64,000 nucleotides of DNA from CALOCN01 sp942491735 (GTDB lineage Bacteria; Eisenbacteria; RBG-16-71-46; JABDJR01): assembly GCA_942491735.1 (NCBI GenBank), contig CALOCN010000008.1, forward strand, positions 248,001-312,000, read 5' to 3'. The notes below the pieces were generated by a model. The model was not told the DNA's origin and did not search any database. It saw only the letters and a program-made list of their open reading frames with translations. Below, piece after piece: positions 27,252-36,630 of the stretch. Both the position numbers and the translations under genes were made by a program. Each line of letters begins with the position of its first letter. Position 1 is the stretch's first letter.

Positions 27252-30200
27252 ATGCCCTCGGTAACCCGCCTCGCCGACGCGTGCGGGCACTTCTCGGTCC
27301 GGTACCGGGTACCCCTGGTCCTGGTCTCGACGATCCTGGTCCTGGCCTCGCTGTGGCCGGCGTTCCGGGTTCCGTTCAATGCCTCCGCCGAACTGTGGTT
27401 CCTGAACACGGATCCTGCGCTCTCCGCCTATCAGGACTTCCACGACCTGTTCGGGGACGACGAGTTCATTGTTCTCGCCACCGAGGTCGAGTCCGGCAAC
27501 GTCTTCACCAACGAGATCCTGGAATCGGTGGAGCGGGTCTCCACCTTCCTGGAGTCCCAGGAGGCGTTGGGCCAGGTGATCAGCCTGGCCCGCTACGAGA
27601 GCATCCACGGGGAAGCGGACGAGATCACCCTGATTCCCGCCGTCCCCCATCTCCCCATGACAGACCTCGAGCTGGAGACGATGTCGACGCGGATTCTCGC
27701 CGACTCGTTGGCCCTCAAGCGGGTGGTGACCCCCGACGGCACCATCGCGGTCATCATGGCCGAACTCGAGTTCCGGGTTTCGGAGTTCAAATATCGACTC
27801 GCCATTGCGGAAGACGTGCGGGAGTTTCTCGAGAAGGAGCATGTCGAGCACGGAATCGAGTACAAGCTCACCGGGTCCGCCATCATGGACGCGGACATCT
27901 ACCGGGACACCCGGAGCGACCTGTTCATCAACACGGCCCTGGTCTACCTCCTGGTCGGGGTGTTCCTGGCCTACACCATCCGCAACGTGGCCGGGACGCT
28001 GTTCCCCCTTGCCCTGGTGTTCGGCACCGTCCTTCTCAACCGCACCTTCTTCCATTTCCTGCACTGGGAGGAGAACAGTCTGGCCACCATCGTCCCACTG
28101 GTGCTGACCGCGGTGGGCATCGCGGACTCGGTTCACATCGTGGTCCAGTTCTTCGAGATCCGGGGTCAGGGGACCGACGCCAGGGAGTCCGCGCGGGAGA
28201 CCGTGCGTCGCATGTTCAAACCCTGCCTCCTGACCAGTATCACCACCGCGGTCGGCTTCCTTTCCCTGCTCACCGCTCCCCTGGCACCGTTGCAGGAGAT
28301 GGGCGTGCTCACCGGGATCGGCGTCGGGATCGCCTTCCTGCTCAGCGTGACCGTGTTGCCGGCCGCGCTCAGCTTCCTCCCCGGGGACTACGCTGGGTAT
28401 ACGCGGCGGCGTGCCGGTAGCCCGTTGGTTCGATTCATCCACTGGGTACCCGGCTTCGTGGGTCGACGACCCGGTCCCATCCTGGCTCTGGGGGCGTTGG
28501 TTTCGATCGTGGCCGGGGTTGGTTTCTTCCGGTTGGAGGTGGAGTCGAACGCCATCGACTTCTTCCGCAAGGACGACCCGATCCGGGTGGTGAGCGAGTA
28601 CATCCAGGACAACGTGGGTGGCGTAGGAACCCTGGAGGTCGTGGTCACGGCCCAGGAGGAGGGAGGGATTCGGGATCCCGAACTGCTGCGGGCCATGGAC
28701 GACCTGGACAGTTGGCTGACCTCGCGACCGCTCATCACCGATGCCTACTCGGTGGTGGAGTACCTCAAGGAGATCAACCGGGCCATGAACGACGGGGATC
28801 CGGAACGCTACCGGGTGCCGCAGTCCTCGGATCTCACCGCCCAGTACCTGTTGCTCTATGGGGCCTCGTCCCCCGCCAGTGGGCTGGAATCCCTCATCGA
28901 CATCACCCAGACCCAGGCCCGGGTGGGTTCGCGGGTGCGTTTCGCGGGATCCAGCGAATACCGCGAGGAGATCAAGGAGCTGCGCCGGTTCCTGGACACC
29001 CGCATGCCCGAGGGGGTGCGGGCCGAGCCGACCGGGCTCATGATGCTCTACAAGAACATGGGGGACTACATCGTCACCAGCCAGGTTCGCTCGTTCCTGG
29101 CCGCGCTGGTGGTCATCACGCTCACCATGGGCATCGCGTTTCGTTCCTGGCGCATCGGACTCCTGAGCATGATCCCCAACGTGTGGCCCATCGCCTTTAC
29201 CCTGGGGCTCATGGGTTGGATCGGGGCGCGGTTGGACATGGTCAACGCCATGGTCGCGGCGATCGCGATCGGCATCGCCGTGGACGACACGGTGCACTTC
29301 CTCAGTCGGTTCATCGAGGCGCGTCGGGCCGGTCAGGACCCCCAGACCGCCATCGCCGGAGCGTTCCGGGTTTCCGGCAAGGCCATCGTCTATACCACCG
29401 TCATTCTGCTTGCCGGTTTTGGAGTCATCATGCGTTCCCAGTTCCTTCCCACGGCGACCTTTGCCCTTCTCTGTTGCAGCAGCATCCTCATGGCGCTGGT
29501 CGCGGATTTCTTCATCCTCCCCGCCCTGCTGATCCTGCTCAGCCGGGATCGCGTGGCCCGCCGGAGCGGTGTGAAGGTGGCCGCCATGTCCCTGCTCGTC
29601 GTGGTGGGACTGGCGTGGGGTGATCCCGCCGTCGCCCAGGACGAGGCGGCGGCCGAGCGGGGCCGAGCCGTTCTGCTCCGGGTCGAGGAGGCCAACGCCG
29701 ACATCCGGTCGGAAGAGGCCGAGGTCGCGATGATCCTGCGGGACCGGGGCGGGCGTTCGGTGACCCGGGATGTCCGGATGGCCTTCCTGGACCCGGAGGG
29801 CTCGGAGACCCGTTCCCTGATCCGCTTCAATTCCCCGCCCGACGTACGCGGCACCGCCTTCCTCACCCATCAGAAGGAAGGGGACGATGATCAGTGGCTC
29901 TACCTGCCTGCCCTCGACCGGGTGAAACGTATTGCCGCCAACAAGCGGAGCGGCAACTTCGTGGGGACCGAGTTCACCTACGAGGATCTGGGGGGGCGCC
30001 GGGTTGCGGACTACACCCATCGGTTCCTGCGCGAGGAGTCGTTGGACGGTGAGACGGTGGACGTGGTGGAATCCAGACCCACGTCATCGCACAGCGGCTA
30101 CTCGCGGATCGTGTCCTGGGTGTCCCGGGAGCGTGCGGTCCTGATGAAGGCCGAGTACTACGACCGCAAGGAGCGGCATCTCAAGACGAGTCGCTCGGAG

Positions 30201-30362
30201 GGGTTCCACCAACCGGATGGACAACATTGGCGCTTCCGCACCGCGACCATGGAGAACCATCTCAACGGCAAGTCGACCACGCTGGAGGTGGCCAAGTGGA
30301 GCCTGGATGCCGAACTGGATTCGTCCGAGTTCACCGTCGAGGCGCTGGACGGAGCGTGGTAG
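27252..30362 (+). CDS. RND/MMPL transporter fused to outer-membrane lipoprotein-sorting domain
   Basis: 1036 residues. Residues 1 to about 775 form an RND/MMPL exporter: two repeats of one helix, a periplasmic domain, then five helices. The pattern AVGIADSVHIVVQFFE in repeat 1 and IAIGIAVDDTVHFLSRF in repeat 2 marks the fourth helices. After a hydrophobic VKVAAMSLLVVVGLAWGDPAVAQDE (about 773-797), resembling a signal peptide, residues 798-1036 match the outer membrane lipoprotein-sorting protein (LolA-like/DUF1329-like) fold, with FNSPPDVRGTAFLTHQK and YLPALDRVKRIAANKRSGNFVGTEFTYEDL. Usually these are separate genes. A barrel gene follows at 10 bases. Confidence 0.88.
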   Translation: MPSVTRLADACGHFSVRYRVPLVLVSTILVLASLWPAFRVPFNASAELWFLNTDPALSAYQDFHDLFGDDEFIVLATEVESGNVFTNEILESVERVSTFLESQEALGQVISLARYESIHGEADEITLIPAVPHLPMTDLELETMSTRILADSLALKRVVTPDGTIAVIMAELEFRVSEFKYRLAIAEDVREFLEKEHVEHGIEYKLTGSAIMDADIYRDTRSDLFINTALVYLLVGVFLAYTIRNVAGTLFPLALVFGTVLLNRTFFHFLHWEENSLATIVPLVLTAVGIADSVHIVVQFFEIRGQGTDARESARETVRRMFKPCLLTSITTAVGFLSLLTAPLAPLQEMGVLTGIGVGIAFLLSVTVLPAALSFLPGDYAGYTRRRAGSPLVRFIHWVPGFVGRRPGPILALGALVSIVAGVGFFRLEVESNAIDFFRKDDPIRVVSEYIQDNVGGVGTLEVVVTAQEEGGIRDPELLRAMDDLDSWLTSRPLITDAYSVVEYLKEINRAMNDGDPERYRVPQSSDLTAQYLLLYGASSPASGLESLIDITQTQARVGSRVRFAGSSEYREEIKELRRFLDTRMPEGVRAEPTGLMMLYKNMGDYIVTSQVRSFLAALVVITLTMGIAFRSWRIGLLSMIPNVWPIAFTLGLMGWIGARLDMVNAMVAAIAIGIAVDDTVHFLSRFIEARRAGQDPQTAIAGAFRVSGKAIVYTTVILLAGFGVIMRSQFLPTATFALLCCSSILMALVADFFILPALLILLSRDRVARRSGVKVAAMSLLVVVGLAWGDPAVAQDEAAAERGRAVLLRVEEANADIRSEEAEVAMILRDRGGRSVTRDVRMAFLDPEGSETRSLIRFNSPPDVRGTAFLTHQKEGDDDQWLYLPALDRVKRIAANKRSGNFVGTEFTYEDLGGRRVADYTHRFLREESLDGETVDVVESRPTSSHSGYSRIVSWVSRERAVLMKAEYYDRKERHLKTSRSEGFHQPDGQHWRFRTATMENHLNGKSTTLEVAKWSLDAELDSSEFTVEALDGAW

Positions 30363-30372
30363 CGGTCGTCCC

Positions 30373-31677
30373 ATGAGCCCTCGCGGTGCGGCATGTCTCT
30401 TCGCGTGGGTCTGGGCCCTCGCCGCGTCCCCTTCGGCGGCGGTGGAGGTCAGTGGGGAACTCAGCCAGGAGTTCCGTCTCTATCCCAACCCCGAGGTCGT
30501 CGGCAACACCGTCGAGACCACCGTGGGTGGCGAGGCCACCCTGCGGGGCAACCTGGGTGGCTCGGTGCGTTGGTTGGTGTCGCCCAGGCTGTGGGTGGAC
30601 CCGGCCGATCCGGATCGCTTTCGCTGGATCCCCAGGGACGCGTGGATTGCGGGCCGCAAGGGGTCCACCTCCCTGGCCCTGGGCCGCCGCACCGTGACCT
30701 GGGGGGGCGGGGACACGTACCGCCCCACCGACGTGGCCGGCACGGTGGATCTGGGACTGGACTTCACCTCCCGGGAGAAGCGCGGGGATTGGATGGCCAA
30801 CCTCACCGTGGCCAGGGAAGCGTGGGGGCTGGAGGTGGTGTGGTTGCCGGTGCTGGAAGGGATGCGGTTCCCCGGGCCCAGGTCCCCCTGGTCCATCAAC
30901 GCGGCCACGGTGCGTCTGGGAGGCAGTGAGGGCGCGGTGGAGCTGAAGGAGGACCCGATCCTTCCGGCAGACCGGAGCGAGCAGTCGATCGGTGCGCGGC
31001 TGCGGGTCACCTTCGGGAACACGGACCTCCATCTGGTCGGTTTCCACGGTCTGGATCGCAACCCGGTCCTGGCCGTCTTTGACGACTGTGACGGACGTCC
31101 CGGCTGCATCCCCACCCAGGCCGTGGTGCGCGACGCCTACGCCCCGCTGACCCTGGGCGGGGTGGAGATCGCCTCGGCCATTGCCGGCATCCTGATGCGG
31201 GTGGAGGCCACCTACCGTGACCAGGCCAGTAGCGATTCCACCTTCCAGGCCCAGACCCCGGCCATCGCGGAAACCTCGGTCCAGTTCGTGGCCGGGATGG
31301 ACTACGTCTTCCAGGGCGTCGCCGGGGGGGAGTCGGACCTCACCCTCGTCGCGGAGTATCTCTACGACGACTCGCGCACCGTGAACAACGTGCTGGTGTT
31401 TCGCCCACTTCAGAACGACGTCTCGGTGGCCCTGGTGTGGTCGGCGAACGACTGGTGGGGAACCACCGTGGAGGCGGTCTGGGTGCAGGACATGGAACGG
31501 GCCGAGTCGGCCGGCTCCCTCCGGGTGCGGCGCCGGATCACCGGGGAACTCACCGCGGAATTGGGGGCGGACATCCTGCGCGCGCCCACCCCGACCACGC
31601 TCCAGGAGGCGGCCAACCCGTTCTCGGTCTACAGCGTCAACGATCGGGTGCGGATCAAGGTGTCGTATTTCTTTTGA
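30373..31677 (+). CDS. outer-membrane beta-barrel partner of the RND fusion
   Basis: 434 residues: signal peptide (CLFAWVWALAASPSAAVE) then alternating strands with girdle aromatics, ending KVSYFF, a typical BAM-recognised terminal phenylalanine. The layout (SGELSQEFRLYPNP at the start, SLALGRRTVTWGGGDTYRPTD early) resembles DUF1302-type porin-like proteins found beside RND and lipoprotein-sorting genes. Starts 10 bases after the fusion gene, so one operon probably moves lipid or lipoprotein cargo between membranes. Cargo unknown. Confidence 0.82.
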   Translation: MSPRGAACLFAWVWALAASPSAAVEVSGELSQEFRLYPNPEVVGNTVETTVGGEATLRGNLGGSVRWLVSPRLWVDPADPDRFRWIPRDAWIAGRKGSTSLALGRRTVTWGGGDTYRPTDVAGTVDLGLDFTSREKRGDWMANLTVAREAWGLEVVWLPVLEGMRFPGPRSPWSINAATVRLGGSEGAVELKEDPILPADRSEQSIGARLRVTFGNTDLHLVGFHGLDRNPVLAVFDDCDGRPGCIPTQAVVRDAYAPLTLGGVEIASAIAGILMRVEATYRDQASSDSTFQAQTPAIAETSVQFVAGMDYVFQGVAGGESDLTLVAEYLYDDSRTVNNVLVFRPLQNDVSVALVWSANDWWGTTVEAVWVQDMERAESAGSLRVRRRITGELTAELGADILRAPTPTTLQEAANPFSVYSVNDRVRIKVSYFF

Positions 31678-31823
31678 TTTCAACGGGTTACCAACGAAAC
31701 CGCGACAAACCGGAAAAAGTCACTCAAGGAACGGCCGGCCCGGCCGATAACCCTGTTAGTAGCATTTGAAGCCAACATGGCAGCTTCATCTGATACCTCC
31801 TAGCACGGTAGTCACAGCGAAAT

Positions 31824-31851
31824 CCCCGGATCCTGGAGGGTCCGGGGTTTT
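31824..31851 (+). terminator. rho-independent terminator of the RND operon
   Basis: CCCCGGA (31824-31830) pairs with TCCGGGG (31841-31847), then TTTT. It ends the 27252-31677 operon about 150 bases on. The region 31678-31930 has no other clear gene. Confidence 0.7.
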
Positions 31852-31930
31852 CGTTTGCCCCCGCGTCGGGCCCCTCCCTGGAATGCTACGCTTCGGCGTC
31901 ACCACTACCTCCACCGGGGAGACTCGTCGC

Positions 31931-32524
31931 TTGCGTCACGAACCCAAGGATACGGGCTGGATCGAGGTCGTCTGCGGGAGCATGTTCTCCGGCAAGACCG
32001 AAGAGCTGATCCGCCGAGCCCGTCGCGCCCAGTACGCCCGCCAACAGGTCCAACTCTTCAAGCCGGTTCTGGATGACCGCTACGGCACCACCCGCATCGC
32101 ATCGCACGATCAGCGGGCCCTGGAGTGCGTGGCCCTGGAACGCATCGAGGACATCCACACCCACCTGGACCCGGAGACCGATGTGGTGGGCCTGGACGAG
32201 GCGCAGTTCTTCGGCGACAAGCTGCCCGAGGTCTGCGAAGCCCTGGCCAATCGCGGGCTGCGGGTCATTGTCGCGGCATTGGATCAGGACTACCGCGGGG
32301 AGCCGTTCGGGGCCATGCCGCGGCTCCTGTGCGTGTCGGAGTACGTGACCAAGAGCCTGGCCATCTGTGTCCGGTGCGGGAACCCCGCCAATCGTTCGCA
32401 GCGTCTGCGGGGTGGGGCGGGGACCATCCAGGTGGGTGCGATGGATGCCTACGAACCGCGCTGTCGCTCCTGTTTCCGTCCGGAGGTCATTGGTCAGGAA
32501 GAACTCTCCATCGAGCAGGGCTGA
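31931..32524 (+). CDS. tdk: thymidine kinase
   Basis: ATP + thymidine to dTMP, the salvage step. About 197 residues in the type II bacterial form: P-loop GSMFSGKT (16-23), the DEAQF lid (89-93), and two zinc-ribbon cysteine pairs (CVRCG and CRSC). TTG at 31931 is used because a GGGGAG site lies 9 bases upstream and length then fits; an ATG at 31883 is in frame, but gives a 16-residue non-family extension. Next gene starts 10 bases downstream. Confidence 0.95.
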   Translation: MRHEPKDTGWIEVVCGSMFSGKTEELIRRARRAQYARQQVQLFKPVLDDRYGTTRIASHDQRALECVALERIEDIHTHLDPETDVVGLDEAQFFGDKLPEVCEALANRGLRVIVAALDQDYRGEPFGAMPRLLCVSEYVTKSLAICVRCGNPANRSQRLRGGAGTIQVGAMDAYEPRCRSCFRPEVIGQEELSIEQG

Positions 32525-32534
32525 CCTGCGTTCC

Positions 32535-32960
32535 ATGGGTTTCCTGGACCGCATCAACCGGATGTTCTCCCCGGATCTGCGCATGATCCGCACCGCGTTC
32601 TACACTCTGGCTATTCCGGAGTCCGCTGGCGGGTACGGCTGTCGCGTGATCTCCGAGTCCGTGGACAGCGACGGCGCGGAGATGACCTTCGCGAACGAGT
32701 CGGTACGGATTCGGGTCCGGGTGGACCGGGAGCACGGGGTGACCGTACGGCTACGATCCGCGGGTGCCGGGGACGATGCACCCTGGCTGGACTTCGACGA
32801 TCTGCTACGGGCGCGGGATCGTCAGGCACTGACCGAGGTCTATGCGTTGATGAATGAGGGCGCACCGGCGCGGCTCATGGTCAACCGATACGCGGCGCTG
32901 TTGCGGGAGCACGCACGCCGCATGCTCCTGGGGCGGGAACCGGTAGGAACCGGAGGATGA
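32535..32960 (+). CDS. small protein of unknown function
   Basis: 141 residues, no signal peptide or membrane helix, mixed alpha/beta with charged surface; the middle part is EMTFANESVRIRVRVDREHGVTVRLRS and the C-terminus is helical and Arg-rich (YAALLREHARRMLLGRE). No recognised motif. It lies between tdk (10 bases) and the serine hydrolase gene (4-base overlap), so one transcript is likely. Confidence 0.7.
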   Translation: MGFLDRINRMFSPDLRMIRTAFYTLAIPESAGGYGCRVISESVDSDGAEMTFANESVRIRVRVDREHGVTVRLRSAGAGDDAPWLDFDDLLRARDRQALTEVYALMNEGAPARLMVNRYAALLREHARRMLLGREPVGTGG

Positions 32961-34015
32961 ACATGCTTCACCATGGAACCCGACTTGTTCCGGTGCTCAT
33001 CACGCTTCTCCTGGCGGTTCCAGGCCACGCCCCCGGCTCGCCGCCTCTGGGCGAAGCCACGTCAACGGCGCTGGACTCCCTGGCCGTGCTGGAAGGGGAC
33101 GGCTTTGTCGGCTCGGTCCTGGTTTCGGCCGGGGATTCGGTGCTGTTCGAGGGGGACTTCGGGTTCGACGAGCCGCCCGCCGGCCGACCCTCCTATTGGG
33201 TGGCCTCCATCTCGAAGCAGTTCACGGCCGCGGCAGTTCTCCTGCTGGCCGAGGGCGGGATGCTCGCCCTGGAGGACTCCCTTGGACGGTTCTTCCCTCT
33301 CGCGCCGGCGGATCATCGGGTCATTACCCTTCATCAACTTCTTTGCCATACCTCGGGCGTTCCCCAGGACTACGCCGCAGACGAAGAGACTGAACTCGAG
33401 GCGGCCGCGGCGGCGGTGTTCGCTCGTCCCCTGGCCCACGAACCCGGGGCACGGTTCACCTATTCCAACGACGGATACGCCCTGCTGGCCATGATCGTGG
33501 AGAAGGTCTCCGGACAGCCGTTCGAGACGGTGGTCAGGGAGCGGGTGTTCCAACCGGCCGCCATGACCCGGGTGGGGTTCTGGCCCCCGGACCCGCAGGA
33601 TCCGGGTCTTCCCCTGGTCGTGGAGACGGATTTCCCGGCAACCTGGGGATGGAAGGGTCCTACCGGGATGCGGGCCTCGGTCGGGGATCTCTACCGTTGG
33701 GCGCGGGCGTTGGTGCACGACCGGGTGCTGACGGCCGCGAGTCGGGAGTTACTTTGGGGCGACCACGTCTCAACCACCGGGGGGACCGGGGTGGGTTACG
33801 GCTGGTTTCATCCGGCGGGCAGGAAGGGAACGGTCCTCAACACCAACGGCTACGAGGACAACGGGGCCAACGCGGTGCTCTACTACTTTCCCAAGCGGGA
33901 TCTGACCCTCATCGCCGCCACCCACGCGGGACCGGCCGAGGGGCTGGGCCTGCCGCCGTGGTCCCGGCGGGTCCGGGATCTCCTGATACGCGTCTATGAC
34001 GCAGAGGCGGACTGA
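32957..34015 (+). CDS. exported serine hydrolase, class C beta-lactamase-related
   Basis: 352 residues. Signal peptide (VPVLITLLLAVPGHA), then the beta-lactamase/transpeptidase-like fold: S84-x-x-K87 (WVASISKQFT), Y169-S-N171 (FTYSNDGY) and an LCHTSGVP segment typical of class C-related hydrolases. Possible activities are D-peptidase, esterase or lactamase. The ATG at 32957 overlaps the previous stop (ATGA), but GGAGG lies six bases before the ATG at 32963, which may be the true start. A hairpin follows the stop. Confidence 0.9.
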   Translation: MNMLHHGTRLVPVLITLLLAVPGHAPGSPPLGEATSTALDSLAVLEGDGFVGSVLVSAGDSVLFEGDFGFDEPPAGRPSYWVASISKQFTAAAVLLLAEGGMLALEDSLGRFFPLAPADHRVITLHQLLCHTSGVPQDYAADEETELEAAAAAVFARPLAHEPGARFTYSNDGYALLAMIVEKVSGQPFETVVRERVFQPAAMTRVGFWPPDPQDPGLPLVVETDFPATWGWKGPTGMRASVGDLYRWARALVHDRVLTAASRELLWGDHVSTTGGTGVGYGWFHPAGRKGTVLNTNGYEDNGANAVLYYFPKRDLTLIAATHAGPAEGLGLPPWSRRVRDLLIRVYDAEAD

Positions 34016-34016
34016 G

Positions 34017-34054
34017 CCGGGTTGCGGAGACCGGTCGGCGCCTCCGCAACCCGG
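34017..34054. terminator. bidirectional hairpin between convergent genes
   Basis: A perfect 13-bp stem (34017-34029 with 34042-34054) around a 12-base loop between the serine-hydrolase and peroxidase stops. No T-run, but position and stability argue for transcription termination. Confidence 0.6.
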
Positions 34055-34062
34055 GTGGTCAG

Positions 34063-35508
34063 CTAGTCCAGATCCGTGAGTGCGGGCGCAAGATAGGGGC
34101 CCGGACCCGGAGGGGTGGGAATCCCCGGAGGCAGGAGTCCGCTGGGCACGCGGGGCGGGACCTCGGTGAGGTTGATCCCCAGAGGACCCTGTTGTACCGG
34201 TGCCGTGGTGGTCTTCATGAAGGCGACCACGGCGTCGATCTCGGCCTGGGTCAGGTTCAAACGGCGGATGGACGGGTCGCGGGTGATGCCGGCCGCGGAG
34301 AGCTCCGCGTCCGAAATGTCGTTTGGCCCCTGACCGCCCCGGTTATAGAACTCAACCACTTCCTGCAGGGTTCCGGCACTGCCGCTGTGGAAGAACGGCG
34401 CGGTGAGTTCCACGTTGCGGACGGTCATGGTGCGGAAAGCGAACTTGTCCGCGTCGTCCTCGGTGGCGTGGAAGCGTCCCCAGTCCCCTCCCTGGCCGTT
34501 CTTGCCCGGGAACCCGGGGAGGACCGCATCATAGTCGTCCCCGACTCCCTGCACCCGGAAGGTGAAGTCCGAGAGCATGGGCCCCGCGTGGCAGTCGCCG
34601 CAGAGTCCCTTGCCGAAGAAAACCTCGAATCCAAGCTTCTCCTTGCTGTCCAGGGCGTCCCGGTTGCCGGTCACGAACTGGTCGTAGCGGGACCCCGGGG
34701 TGATGAGCTCGCGTTCGTAGGCGGCAACGGCGCGGGACACGTGGTCGATGGTGATGTCCGAGGCCTGCGACACTTCACCGGCGAAGGCCTGCTTCATCCG
34801 GTCCACGTATTCGGGCACGCCCCGAACCCGGGCCGCGATGCTGTCCTGGATGGACTCTTCGGTGAGGGCGGCTCCAAGGATGTGGGAGTTGAGGGCGTCC
34901 CCCATCATCTCATCGCGGGAGGTGATGGGCTTTCCGGCCTGTTGTTCCAGGCCCTCGGTGACCCGTCCATCCATGAACTGGAAGCTCGCCGCCACCGGGG
35001 TCACCGACCCCATGCCGTTGAAGGCGGTGTTGAGGATCGTCGGGGAATTGCGGGGTTCGGCGCCCACCGGCTCCCCCGTGACCACGGACGGCCCGGGGAC
35101 CACTCGGTCCGGCCCCAGGTCCAGGTCGCGGAACTGCGCCCCGGAGACACCTCCCCCAAGACGGCGGCCGTCGGCGAAGGCGAGCGAGGGGTGATGGCAT
35201 GTTGCGCAGGCGATATCGTTGGCCCGGTCCCGGAAGGGGTCCTTGCCGGCCGCGGACTTGACCCACGGCGCGGACTCACCTCCCAGCAACGGGTCAAAGA
35301 ACAGCAACCGGCCCAGGGCAATGCGCTCGGCGTTGAACCGGTTGTTGGCCGGGTAAGGAATCGCGGGCAGGGGCCCAAGCTGGAACTGGTCAATGATGGG
35401 TTGGTAGACGTCCCCGGACTGGGTGGGGGTGTCGTCGTCGCTACAACCCACGAAAACGGCAAGCACGAGCAAGGCCGCCCCTGTGGTGAGGCGAATTCTT
35501 TCGAACAT
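34063..35508 (-). CDS. di-haem cytochrome c peroxidase/MauG-family lipoprotein
   Basis: 481 residues. Lipoprotein signal (LLVLAVFVGC, C22). Two haem c motifs, CATCHH (C101-C104-H105) and CGDCHA (C303-C306-H307), as in di-haem peroxidases. The LGRLLFFDP and RDRANDIACATCHHPSLAFADG segments are typical of the MauG/peroxidase group. Should reduce peroxide or oxidise a partner in the periplasm. A Gly/Pro tail (PPGIPTPPGPGPYL) is unusual. Cytochrome c maturation genes are not in the window. Confidence 0.92.
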   Translation of the reverse strand: MFERIRLTTGAALLVLAVFVGCSDDDTPTQSGDVYQPIIDQFQLGPLPAIPYPANNRFNAERIALGRLLFFDPLLGGESAPWVKSAAGKDPFRDRANDIACATCHHPSLAFADGRRLGGGVSGAQFRDLDLGPDRVVPGPSVVTGEPVGAEPRNSPTILNTAFNGMGSVTPVAASFQFMDGRVTEGLEQQAGKPITSRDEMMGDALNSHILGAALTEESIQDSIAARVRGVPEYVDRMKQAFAGEVSQASDITIDHVSRAVAAYERELITPGSRYDQFVTGNRDALDSKEKLGFEVFFGKGLCGDCHAGPMLSDFTFRVQGVGDDYDAVLPGFPGKNGQGGDWGRFHATEDDADKFAFRTMTVRNVELTAPFFHSGSAGTLQEVVEFYNRGGQGPNDISDAELSAAGITRDPSIRRLNLTQAEIDAVVAFMKTTTAPVQQGPLGINLTEVPPRVPSGLLPPGIPTPPGPGPYLAPALTDLD

Positions 35509-35717
35509 GGCAATGTCACTCCTGGTCGACGGGTTTCCTCCAGCGCGGACCCCAGTCTAACGCCGGAGGAGGGGCGATGCACAGGGACCTGTACGTGCAG
35601 ACGGCGTCTTCGACAAAGTGCTACCGTCCCCGCGGCTTTGCCCCAGGGTTCGGCACGGGATCGAGCCCAATCCAGACAAAAACGATTCCCACCATCCGAC
35701 TTCGGCGAGGTGCCCAG

Positions 35718-36533
35718 ATGGCTGACATGCAATTCGAGTCGCTCGACTTCACCCTGAGCGAGATCGAACACAAGTACGGCGACAACGTGCACATCCTGCG
35801 CAACCCGTTTCTCATGTCGCATCTCGCCACCGTGTGCAGCCGGACCACCGGTCAACCCACGGTGAACCGCCTCATTACCGTGCTCTACCAGGAGCTGGTC
35901 CTGGCCGTGTTGAACCGCGAGTTCCCGCGGGACACGGTGCGCATCGAGACCCGGATGGCGGAGGAAACGCCCCTGGGGGTGTACGAGGGCGAGGTGATCG
36001 ACCGGCGAACCCGGGTGGTCACGGTGAACATCGCCCGGGCCGGTTCGCTTCCCAGCCAGGTCTGCTTCGATGCGCTCAACGACATCGTGGACCCGTCCGG
36101 CGTGCGTCAGGACCACTTCCTCATGGCCCGCACCACCGACGACAGCGACCGGGTGACCGGGGCTTCCATCGGGTCATCCAAGATCGGCGGGCCCATCGAC
36201 CAACGGTTCGTCCTGTTTCCGGATCCCATGGGAGCCACCGGGTCGTCGATGTCGGCCGCGGTGCAGACCTACAAGGAGCACGTGGAGGGAGACGCCAAGG
36301 GGCTGGTCGCCATCCACTTGATCGTCACCCCGGAGTACCTCAAGCGGGTGGCCCGGGAGCATCCCGACCTCACCGTCTACGCGCTCCGCCTGGACCGGGG
36401 GCTCTCGGAAGAGGCGGTCCTGCGTACGGTGCCTGGTACGTTCTGGGACCGGGAGAAGGGGATCAACGAGAAGGGCTACATTGTGCCGGGTGCCGGCGGC
36501 CTGGGCGAGGTGATCAACAACTCCTGGGTATAG
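35718..36533 (+). CDS. uracil phosphoribosyltransferase-like protein
   Basis: 271 residues, longer than the usual 208 of Upp. The PRPP loop is DPMGATGSSM (about 169-178; the family usually has DPMLATGGS) and the uracil-binding end is YIVPGAGGLGEVINN. MSHLATVCSRTTGQPTVNRLI and RAGSLPSQV also match UPRT. The extra length is an N-terminal region with no signal peptide and insertions. UMP formation from uracil and PRPP is likely; the G in the PRPP loop deserves testing. ATG at 35718. A bidirectional terminator follows. Confidence 0.82.
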   Translation: MADMQFESLDFTLSEIEHKYGDNVHILRNPFLMSHLATVCSRTTGQPTVNRLITVLYQELVLAVLNREFPRDTVRIETRMAEETPLGVYEGEVIDRRTRVVTVNIARAGSLPSQVCFDALNDIVDPSGVRQDHFLMARTTDDSDRVTGASIGSSKIGGPIDQRFVLFPDPMGATGSSMSAAVQTYKEHVEGDAKGLVAIHLIVTPEYLKRVAREHPDLTVYALRLDRGLSEEAVLRTVPGTFWDREKGINEKGYIVPGAGGLGEVINNSWV

Positions 36534-36570
36534 GGAACGTTCCCCGCAAGGTCAAGGTTCGGGCAAAGAG

Positions 36571-36599
36571 AAAGGCCCCGCCGTTGTGGCGGGGCCTTT
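36571..36599. terminator. bidirectional rho-independent terminator
   Basis: AAAGGCCCCGCC (36571-36582), loop GTTGT, GGCGGGGCCTTT (36588-36599): a perfect 12-bp stem with T-runs on both strands, between the convergent UPRT-like and lamin-tail-like genes. Confidence 0.85.
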
Positions 36600-36630
36600 C
36601 CATGATCAGAACGATCGTTGTCCGCGTGGC

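Noticed and set aside
27150..30020. 956-codon open frame antisense to the RND gene
   Set aside because: Arg/Gly/His-rich shadow; the plus strand encodes recognised RND motifs.
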